From: Oceanicaulis sp. MMSF_3324
GTDB lineage: Bacteria > Pseudomonadota > Alphaproteobacteria > Caulobacterales > Maricaulaceae
Direction of reading: 5' to 3'
Assembly (NCBI RefSeq): GCF_030733545.1
Contig: NZ_JASHIU010000001.1
Coordinates: forward strand, 496,001 to 560,000
DNA: 64,000 nucleotides
Within the stretch, counting starts at the first letter, position 1; every line of letters begins with the position of its first letter. Made by a program: the position numbers and the translations under genes. The notes below the pieces were generated by a model that had not been told where the DNA came from, ran no database searches, and saw nothing but the letters and a program-made list of their open reading frames with translations. This document shows, in pieces, positions 55,108 through 61,878 of the stretch.

Positions 55108-55866
55108 CTACCTCAGGTTCTCGTCGGCGTCGGCCTCATAGGTGGAGAAGTCCACCATGGTGCCGAGCACCTGCAGATACGCGATCAGGGCATCGAGTTC
55201 GGAGATCATCTCCGGATTGCCGTCGAAATCGCGGATCGGCGCGCCCGGATAACGGGCCACGAAGGCGTCATAGCTGGCCGAGAACGGATCGAGCTGGGCT
55301 TCCAGATCGGCTTCCGCGTTCTCGATCATCTCGTCGGTATAGGGCACGCCCAGCCGGCGCAAGGCCCGCAGGCGACCTTCCACGACTTCGGTCTCGAGCC
55401 GCGTGGTCTCCAGGAAGGCGTAGGGCGGCATGATGGATTCAGGCACCACCGAGCGCGGATCGCGCATGTGGTCGCGGTGCCATTCGTCCGAGTACTTGTT
55501 GCCCACCCGGGCGAGATCCGGCCCGGTGCGTTTGGAGCCCCACTGGAAGGGGTGGTCGTACATGCTCTCGGCCGCGAGCGAGTAGTGGCCGTAACGCTCC
55601 ACCTCGTCGCGCAGCGGGCGGACCATCTGGGAGTGGCAATTGTAGCAGCCTTCCCGGATGTAGATGTCCCGGCCCATCAGCGCGAGCGGCGAGTAGGGGC
55701 GCACGCCCTCCACTTCCTCGATGGTTTCATCGAGATAGAAGAGCGGGGCGATTTCCACCAGGCCGCCAATGGAGACGACAGCCAGAACGCCCACGGTGAG
55801 CACCAGCGAGTTCTGCTCGAGAACCTTCTTGTGCCAGCCCCAGATCGGATTTTGTTTTTTCGCCAT
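55108..55866 (-). CDS. ccoO: Cytochrome cbb3 oxidase subunit II (CcoO), mono-heme
   Basis: The N-terminal membrane anchor ([20 protein letters not shown]) precedes [42 protein letters not shown], the CYNCH heme c site and family-specific motif. Length 252 is normal. It is ten bases after ccoN and six before ccoQ. Confidence 0.97.
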   Translation of the reverse strand: MAKKQNPIWGWHKKVLEQNSLVLTVGVLAVVSIGGLVEIAPLFYLDETIEEVEGVRPYSPLALMGRDIYIREGCYNCHSQMVRPLRDEVERYGHYSLAAESMYDHPFQWGSKRTGPDLARVGNKYSDEWHRDHMRDPRSVVPESIMPPYAFLETTRLETEVVEGRLRALRRLGVPYTDEMIENAEADLEAQLDPFSASYDAFVARYPGAPIRDFDGNPEMISELDALIAYLQVLGTMVDFSTYEADADENLR

Positions 55867-55876
55867 ATCCGCCTCC

Positions 55877-57535
55877 CTATTCGGCCGGTTGGATAGCGGC
55901 GGACTGCGGGTTCACCGCGTCCTCGGTATCAGCGACATCGCCCTTGATGGTCTTGTAGACATTCCAGGCCATCAGAAGCGCGCCAACGAGATACATCAGG
56001 CCGCCCAGTGCGCGGATGATGTAAGAGGGATGCATGGCCTCGACCGTCTGGACGAAGGAGTATTCCAGGAAGCCCAGCGAGTCGTAGGAGCGCCACATCA
56101 GACCCTGCATGATCCCCGACACCCACATGGAGGTGATGTACAGAAGGATGCCTAGGGTCGCGATCCAGAAGTGCCATTCGATGAGGGCGCGCGAGAACAT
56201 GCCCTTGCGCTTCCACAGCCAGGGCACCAGGCAGTAGATCGCGCCGAAGGAGATGAAGCCCACCCAGCCCAGGGCGCCCGAATGCACGTGGCCAATGGTC
56301 CAGTCAGTGTAGTGCGACAGCGAGTTCACCGCGCGGACCGACATGACCGGGCCTTCAAAGGTCGACATGCCGTAGAAGGCCACCGAGACGACCAGCATGC
56401 GGATCACCGGGTCGGTGCGCAGCTTGTCCCAGGCCCCTGACAGGGTCATCAGGCCGTTGATCATCCCGCCCCAGGACGGCATCCACAGCATGATCGAGAA
56501 GGTCATGCCCAGCGTCTGCGCCCATTCCGGCAGCGCCGTGTAGTGCAGGTGGTGGGGGCCGGCCCAGATATAGATGAAGATCAGCGCCCAGAAGTGGATG
56601 ATCGACAGGCGGTAGGAATAGACCGGCCGCTCGGCCCGCTTGGGGATGAAGTAGTACATGATCGCCAGGAAGCCGGCGGTCAGGAAGAAGCCCACGGCGT
56701 TGTGCCCGTACCACCACTGGGTCAGGGCGTCCTGCACGCCCGAGAAGGCGGCGTAGGAGCGCGAGCCCAGGAAGGAGACCGGCATGGCCAGATTGTTGAC
56801 CACGTGCAGCAGCGCGATGGTCACGATGAAGGCCAGATAGAACCAGTTCGCCACATAGATGTGCGGCTCCTTGCGCTTGGCCAGCGTGCCCAGGAAGACC
56901 AGCAGATACGCCACCCACACAATGGTCAGCCACAGGTCGGCGTACCATTCAGGTTCGGCGTATTCCTTGGACTGGGTGATGCCCAGCAGATAGCCCGTGG
57001 CCGCGACCACGATGAACAGCTGGTAGCCCCAGAACACGAACCAGGGCCACACGCCGCCGGCGAGGCGGGCGCGGGTGGTGCGCTGGACCACGTAGAAGCT
57101 CGTCGCGATCAGCACGTTGCCGCCGAAGGCGAAGATCACCGCGCTGGTGTGCACCGGACGCAGGCGACCGAAGTTGAGCTGGGGCAGCGCGTCCCAGGAC
57201 AGAAGGGCCGGCCAGGCGAGCTGGCAGGCGATGATCACCCCGACCAGCAGGCCCGCGATCGCCCAGAACATGGAGGCGACCACGCCGTACTTGACGATGG
57301 TTTCGTTATACTGGGCCGGGTCGCGTTCGACCCCGCCGCTTGAATAAACGCCGACCATGCCGAACAGGCCCAGCACGAAGCCGAGCCCGATCACCCAGGC
57401 GTGAATTCTCATATTGGCGTCTGCGCCACTGGCTGCTGCAAACAGCGACCAGAGGGCGCCCAGCAGCAGAATGCCGCCGACAATCATAGCATTGGCGTCT
57501 AAGCCGGTTTTGGGTCGTCCCGCGAGCGCGGTCAT
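55877..57535 (-). CDS. ccoN: Cytochrome cbb3 oxidase catalytic subunit I (CcoN)
   Basis: The start at 57535 has GGGAGGGG upstream and begins [17 protein letters not shown]. The protein has about twelve membrane helices with histidines for heme b, heme b3 and CuB ([51 protein letters not shown]). Length 552 fits. This is the high-affinity oxygen-reducing subunit. It is the first gene of the minus-strand cco cluster. No FNR-type TTGAT-N4-ATCAA box is visible upstream. Confidence 0.97.
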   Translation of the reverse strand: MTALAGRPKTGLDANAMIVGGILLLGALWSLFAAASGADANMRIHAWVIGLGFVLGLFGMVGVYSSGGVERDPAQYNETIVKYGVVASMFWAIAGLLVGVIIACQLAWPALLSWDALPQLNFGRLRPVHTSAVIFAFGGNVLIATSFYVVQRTTRARLAGGVWPWFVFWGYQLFIVVAATGYLLGITQSKEYAEPEWYADLWLTIVWVAYLLVFLGTLAKRKEPHIYVANWFYLAFIVTIALLHVVNNLAMPVSFLGSRSYAAFSGVQDALTQWWYGHNAVGFFLTAGFLAIMYYFIPKRAERPVYSYRLSIIHFWALIFIYIWAGPHHLHYTALPEWAQTLGMTFSIMLWMPSWGGMINGLMTLSGAWDKLRTDPVIRMLVVSVAFYGMSTFEGPVMSVRAVNSLSHYTDWTIGHVHSGALGWVGFISFGAIYCLVPWLWKRKGMFSRALIEWHFWIATLGILLYITSMWVSGIMQGLMWRSYDSLGFLEYSFVQTVEAMHPSYIIRALGGLMYLVGALLMAWNVYKTIKGDVADTEDAVNPQSAAIQPAE

Positions 57536-57768
57536 TTCGCCCCTCCCTGATGAAGGCAATGTCCGTGCGTGTCATCGCTGGGAATGAGGCGACATGAAAG
57601 TATGGCAATATGCCTCAGCGCGAATTCCAGCGAGCCCGCATTATGGTCCATGCCTGTGAGCATGCCTTGTTTTCCTTGGGGTTTTCCAGAAAATTCCCTA
57701 CAAAAATTGTGGATGGCGACACGTTGACACACCCTGGCATGGATGTCGGCCCGCTCCTGGGCGGGCGG

Positions 57769-58440
57769 ATGGAGATTGACTTTCTGGCCGGCCTGATCGC
57801 GGGACTGTCCACCAGCGCCCATTGCCTGGCCATGTGCGGCGGCATCGCCGCGGTGATCGCTCTGGGCGCGGGCGACAGGCAGACAGGCGTGGGGATCAGG
57901 GGGTCACGCCTGCTCGTGGCCCAGCTCGCGCGGATCTCATTGTATCTGATGCTGGGCGTAATCGCCGGCGCGATTGGCTGGGGCCTGCAGGACTCCCGTC
58001 CGCCCGCTGCCTTTCAGGATGTGGCGCGGTACCTGTCCGCCCTGGTGCTGGTCGCCGCCGGGTTTTCCGTCATGGAGATCCCGATTTTCGGCGGCGAGGT
58101 CGGGCGTCTGGGCGCGCGTCTGGCGGCCCCCATCACCAAACGCCTGCACCATCTGCATCGCTTCGGTCCGGTCGGGCTTGGTCTGGTCTGGGGGCTGATG
58201 CCCTGCGCCATGATCTATCTGATGACCTTCTATGCCGGGCTGACGGGCTCACCGGTCCAGGGCGGTCTCGTCATGGCCGGGTTCGGGCTTGGAACCGTGC
58301 CGGCGCTCCTGGCCGTGGGTCTGGGCGCGGGGGCGTTGCAAAGCCTCGCGCGTTCGCTCTGGCTTCGGCTTGTGGCTGGTGGAGCCCTGTTCGCATTGGC
58401 GATCTGGACGGTTCTGACCCCGGGCATGCACGCCCTGTAA
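57769..58440 (+). CDS. TauE/SafE-type membrane protein divergent from ccoN (223 aa)
   Basis: Six hydrophobic segments are visible. The family-specific N-terminal motif LIAGLSTSAHCLAMCGGIA starts at about residue 8, and a second GLVWGLMPCAMIYL motif carries a Cys, which is typical of the COG2836 group often placed beside cbb3 oxidase genes and suspected in metal or thiol handling for cofactor assembly. I choose ATG 57769; an ATG at 57739 in frame is an alternative, and neither has a strong ribosome binding site. Confidence 0.78.
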   Translation: MEIDFLAGLIAGLSTSAHCLAMCGGIAAVIALGAGDRQTGVGIRGSRLLVAQLARISLYLMLGVIAGAIGWGLQDSRPPAAFQDVARYLSALVLVAAGFSVMEIPIFGGEVGRLGARLAAPITKRLHHLHRFGPVGLGLVWGLMPCAMIYLMTFYAGLTGSPVQGGLVMAGFGLGTVPALLAVGLGAGALQSLARSLWLRLVAGGALFALAIWTVLTPGMHAL

Positions 58441-58448
58441 GAAAGCGG

Positions 58449-58477
58449 TTGACCACATATAAAGATATCCTTATATC
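58449..58477 (+). promoter_or_regulatory. Promoter of the met operon with overlapping palindromic operator
   Basis: TTGACC (58449-58454) and TATATC (58472-58477) are 17 bases apart. The sequence ATATAAAGATATCCTTATAT (58457-58476) is a palindrome with a single mismatched pair and covers the spacer and -10. The expected start point (about 58484) coincides with the first base of the SAM-II P1 stem. The palindrome resembles the ATAAAGATATCTTTAT-type operators that I associate with ArsR-family methionine regulators in alphaproteobacteria; that link is from memory. Confidence 0.7.
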
Positions 58478-58483
58478 TCACTA

Positions 58484-58535
58484 CGCGCCGATTTGAGCTT
58501 CAGCTTGCGGGCGCGGAACAAGTGCGGCTAAAGCG
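58484..58535 (+). ncRNA. SAM-II riboswitch (metA/metX-type aptamer)
   Basis: CGCGCC (58484-58489) pairs with GGCGCG (58510-58515) to form P1. The loop holds GATTTGAGC followed by GCTTG, which can pair with CAAGT (58519-58523) to form the pseudoknot, and GCGGCTAAAGCG carries the conserved GCUAAA. The length (about 52 nt), order and conserved GAUUU and GCUAAA elements match the SAM-II class of alphaproteobacteria. It precedes hom-metX-metB. High SAM should lower expression of methionine synthesis genes. Confidence 0.9.
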
Positions 58536-58654
58536 AAGCGTCGAGAATGTTTGGACCGACAGTCCCCCCGTCGCTTCTGGCGCTCTCGACGCACCGCACT
58601 CTCCTTGTTCCGCCCGGAGCGTTTTCACGCCGGCGCCTGTGAAACAAAGGAGAG
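58513..58654 (+). promoter_or_regulatory. Expression platform: switch helix versus Shine-Dalgarno sequestration
   Basis: GCGGAACAAG (58513-58522) is an exact complement of CTTGTTCCGC (58604-58613). It is continued by TGCGG (58523-58527) with CCGCA (58594-58598) and GCGTCGAGA (58538-58546) with TCTCGACGC (58584-58592). This helix uses the P1 3' arm and pseudoknot strand, so it excludes the aptamer. CTCTCCTT (58599-58606), partly within the same strand, is a perfect complement of AAGGAGAG (58647-58654), the hom ribosome binding site. I infer: without SAM the long helix forms and the ribosome site is free; with SAM the anti-Shine-Dalgarno strand blocks it. Confidence 0.75.
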
Positions 58655-58658
58655 CATC

Positions 58659-59636
58659 ATGACTTATCCGGCCGTGCTGGATCGCCCCGCCTTTTCACCT
58701 GCCGCCTCGCCGGTTCGCCCCATGCGCGCGATCATGCTGGGCTGCGGCGTGGTTGGCGGAGGCGTGATCGAGCGTCTGCCGGAAGGGATTGAATTGCTGG
58801 GCATTCTCACCCGTACGCCGCGCCCCGAGGGCGTGTCGGGCTATCCGGTCTTCACCGATCCTGACGCGGTGTTCGCGCTCAAGCCCGAACTGGTCATCGA
58901 GGCATTGCCGGGCGGCGCCGTGGCCGAAGCGCTGGTCGAACGCGCCGTGCGTGAAGGCTGCCATATCGTGACCGCCAACAAGGATGTGGCCGCACGCCGG
59001 CCCGATCTGGTCGCCGAGACCCAGGCGGCCGGACGCACTTTTGCCTGTTCCTCCGCAGTGGCGGGCGGCGCGCCCGTACTTGAAACCGTGGCGCGCCTGC
59101 GGGACAGCGGCGCCAAGGTTGGCCGGGTTCGCGGCGTGCTGAACGGCACGTCCAATTTCGTGCTCGACCGGTTGTCCAATGGCCGCAGCCTCGAGTCGTC
59201 GGTCAAGGAAGCGCAGGATGCCGGGTTCGCCGAAGCCGATCCCAGCGCGGATCTGGATGGTCTGGATGCAGCCAACAAGCTGGCGCTCATCGCGCGCGAA
59301 GCCTGGGGCGTGGACCTGGATCCGGCGTCCATCCCGACCGCGTCGATCCGGGATCTGCCCGCGCATGTGCTGTATGCGGCGCGCCAGGATGGTCGTCGCA
59401 TTCGCCAGGTCGGCTGTCTGACCCGGTCGGTGTCCGGCGTGCGCGCCCAGGTGCGTCTGGAGGCCTTGCCGCTCAATGATCCGCTGTCGCGGGCGCGGGC
59501 GGAAGGCAATGTCGTCGTGCTCCTGCCCGAACGCGGCGCCGAAGTCATCGTGGCGGGCAAGGGCGCTGGCCGCCTGCCCACGGCCGGCAGCCTGATCGGT
59601 GATCTCAACCGCCTCATCAAGGCGCAGCGCTCATGA
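58659..59636 (+). CDS. hom: Homoserine dehydrogenase without ACT domain, methionine operon (325 aa)
   Basis: The start at 58659 has AAAGGAGAG at four bases' spacing. The NAD(P) motif IMLGCGVVGGGVIERL is followed by VTANKDVAARRPDL, GVLNGTSNFVLDRL and FAEADPSADLDGLDAANKLALIA, all signatures of homoserine dehydrogenase. Most bacterial stand-alone Hom proteins have about 430 residues with a C-terminal ACT domain; here the protein ends at residue 325 (LNRLIKAQRS). It is therefore probably not inhibited by threonine, fitting a methionine-dedicated isozyme controlled by the SAM-II element. The stop overlaps metX by four bases. Confidence 0.93.
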   Translation: MTYPAVLDRPAFSPAASPVRPMRAIMLGCGVVGGGVIERLPEGIELLGILTRTPRPEGVSGYPVFTDPDAVFALKPELVIEALPGGAVAEALVERAVREGCHIVTANKDVAARRPDLVAETQAAGRTFACSSAVAGGAPVLETVARLRDSGAKVGRVRGVLNGTSNFVLDRLSNGRSLESSVKEAQDAGFAEADPSADLDGLDAANKLALIAREAWGVDLDPASIPTASIRDLPAHVLYAARQDGRRIRQVGCLTRSVSGVRAQVRLEALPLNDPLSRARAEGNVVVLLPERGAEVIVAGKGAGRLPTAGSLIGDLNRLIKAQRS

Positions 59637-60583
59637 CCGCGACGGCCTCCTCCACAGCCGAGCGATGTCGCACGGCGCAATGGCGCGTGCAGGAATTCAG
59701 CTGCGGCTTTGAACGCCCCCATGGCGGGGGCTGGTCGGATGTGCGCGGTCGGGTGGTCGGTCCCGATGACGGGGCCGTCACCATTGTGCTGGGCGGCATT
59801 TCCGCGGACCGGCGCCTGGTCGAGGATGAAGACGGGCCGGGCTGGTGGTCAGGCGTGGCGGAACCGGGCGGGGCTCTGGACCCGACCCGCCGCCGTCTGG
59901 TCTCGATGGATTATCTCGATGACGCCGCCGAGCCTTTTCCCACCGTGGACGATCAGGCTGCTGCGGTTCTGATGCTGGCGGATACGGCGGGAATTGATCG
60001 CTTTGCGCTGGTCGGCGCCAGCTATGGCGGATCGGTGGGGTTGAGCCTGGCCGCCATGGCGCCCGACCGGGTGAGCCGACTTGATCTGTTGTGCGCCAGT
60101 GCAGGCGTGCATCCCATGACCCAGGGCTTGCGGGCGATCCAGCGCGAAATTCTCAAACTGGCTCTGGATGCGGGCCAGGGCGCGCGCGGCGTGGACATCG
60201 CCCGGCGCCTCGCCATGACGACCTATCGCACGCCCGAAGAGTTCGCTCGCCGCTTCGGCCCGGATGGCGAGCCGGGCGGGGTGGAGGCCTATCTGGCGGC
60301 GCGGGGCGCGGACTATGCCCGGACGGTGACGGCGGAACGCTTCCTGTCGCGCCTGGCGTCCATGGAGGCGGCGGCGCCGGACCTGTCCCGGATCACCTGC
60401 CCGGTGAACCTTTTGGCGTTCACGTCTGATGCGCTGGTGCCGCTGGACGAGATCGAGGCGACCCGCAAGGCGCTGACGGCGTGCGACACCCGGCTGACGG
60501 TGCATGACACGCCTTTCGGCCATGATGGCTTCCTGAAGGAGACCGCGCTCGTGAACGCCTTCCTGGAGGGACGGCATGACTGA
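59633..60583 (+). CDS. metX: Homoserine O-acyltransferase, MetX type (316 aa)
   Basis: This alpha/beta hydrolase fold enzyme transfers an acetyl or succinyl group to homoserine. The nucleophile elbow is GASYGGSVGLSLAAM and the C-terminal histidine motif FGHDGFLKE matches MetX (usual GHDxFL). Acyl-donor preference cannot be read. Length 316 is short for MetX (about 340-400), mainly at the N-terminus. It is coupled to hom (four-base overlap) and metB (eight-base overlap). Confidence 0.9.
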   Translation: MTATASSTAERCRTAQWRVQEFSCGFERPHGGGWSDVRGRVVGPDDGAVTIVLGGISADRRLVEDEDGPGWWSGVAEPGGALDPTRRRLVSMDYLDDAAEPFPTVDDQAAAVLMLADTAGIDRFALVGASYGGSVGLSLAAMAPDRVSRLDLLCASAGVHPMTQGLRAIQREILKLALDAGQGARGVDIARRLAMTTYRTPEEFARRFGPDGEPGGVEAYLAARGADYARTVTAERFLSRLASMEAAAPDLSRITCPVNLLAFTSDALVPLDEIEATRKALTACDTRLTVHDTPFGHDGFLKETALVNAFLEGRHD

Positions 60584-61721
60584 GTTTCGCACGCGGGCGG
60601 TTCGCGCCGGGATCGATTGTGATCCGGGCCATGGCGCCGTTGTCGCGCCGGTCCAGATTTCCAGCGCCTATCGGCGGGCCGATCCGGCCCAGCCCGGCGC
60701 GTTCGATTATGCCCGTACTGGCCAACCCGGTCGGGCTGAACTGGCCACCGCCCTTGCAGCGTTGGAAGGGGCCTCCGGCGCGGTGGTGGCCAGTTCGGGA
60801 ATGGCGGCGATTGATCTGGTGCTCAATCTCCTGCCCAATGGGGCGCGGTTGATCTGCGCCCATGATTGCTATGGCGGGACGCGGCGCCTGATGGATGCGC
60901 GCAGCCAGCAGCGCGGCTTCGACCTTGTCTATGTGGATTGCACCGATGATGCGGCGCTCGAAGCGGCGCTGTGGGACGGCGCCGATCTCGTCTTTCTGGA
61001 AACCCCGTCCAATCCGCGCCTGCGCCTGACCGATCTTCGCACGGCTTGTGTGCGGGCCAAGGCGGCGGGGGCGATCACCGTGGTGGACAATACGGTTCTG
61101 TCCCCCGCGCTTCAGCGTCCGATCGAGCTGGGCGCGGATCTGGTGGTCAGCTCGCTGACCAAGATCATCAACGGCCATTCGGACATGGTGGGCGGCGTGG
61201 TGTGTGCGGCGGACCCGGATCATGTGGAGCAACTGGGCTGGTGGGCCAATGCCGCAGGGGCTGTGGGCGGCGCGTTTGACGCCTTTCTCGTCATGCGTGG
61301 CCTGCGCACCCTGCCGGTTCGGGCGAAGGCGCAATCTGAAAGCGCGCTCGACATCGCAAAACGCCTCGCCGCCCACCCCAAGGTGGCGCGCGTGGACTAT
61401 CCCGGCCTTGAAGATCATCCCGGTCACGCCATCGCCAAGGCCCAGCAGGACGGCTTCGGCCCGCTTATGAGCCTAGAGCTGAAGGGCGGGGCGGAGGCGG
61501 CGCGCCGGTTCGTGCTCTCGCTTGAACTGTTCATCCTGGCCCAGTCGCTGGGCGGGGTGGAAAGTCTGTGCGCCATTCCCGCCACCATGACCCATGCCGC
61601 CATGACGCCCGAGGCGCGCGAAGAGGCGGGTGTTGCCGATGGACTGGTGCGTCTGTCGGTTGGTCTCGAGGCGGCGGATGACCTCTGGGCCGATCTCGAA
61701 CAGGCGCTGGACGGGCTTTAG
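60576..61721 (+). CDS. metB: Cystathionine gamma-synthase / O-acylhomoserine sulfhydrylase type PLP enzyme (381 aa)
   Basis: This is a Cys/Met metabolism PLP protein. VVSSLTKIINGHSDMVGGVV holds the PLP lysine, and FLETPSNPRLRLTDL, VVDNTVLSPALQRPIELGADL and ESLCAIPATMTHAAM are family motifs. Length 381 is typical. Whether it uses cysteine (MetB) or sulfide (MetZ/MetY) is not decidable by eye; its place beside metX supports either. It is the last gene of the met operon. Confidence 0.88.
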   Translation: MTEFRTRAVRAGIDCDPGHGAVVAPVQISSAYRRADPAQPGAFDYARTGQPGRAELATALAALEGASGAVVASSGMAAIDLVLNLLPNGARLICAHDCYGGTRRLMDARSQQRGFDLVYVDCTDDAALEAALWDGADLVFLETPSNPRLRLTDLRTACVRAKAAGAITVVDNTVLSPALQRPIELGADLVVSSLTKIINGHSDMVGGVVCAADPDHVEQLGWWANAAGAVGGAFDAFLVMRGLRTLPVRAKAQSESALDIAKRLAAHPKVARVDYPGLEDHPGHAIAKAQQDGFGPLMSLELKGGAEAARRFVLSLELFILAQSLGGVESLCAIPATMTHAAMTPEAREEAGVADGLVRLSVGLEAADDLWADLEQALDGL

Positions 61722-61878
61722 CGCCCCTGCGCCTTGACCCTCGCGCGCGCAAGGGGTACCGCCGCATGTTGACTGCACTTGTCTGGTGCAGGGCTTCCTC
61801 CGTCAGTGGCATTGTCGCAAGACGCGCCGGTCAGAAGGCGTGGGGAAGCCGTCAGAAACATGTGAGACGAGGATCGAT

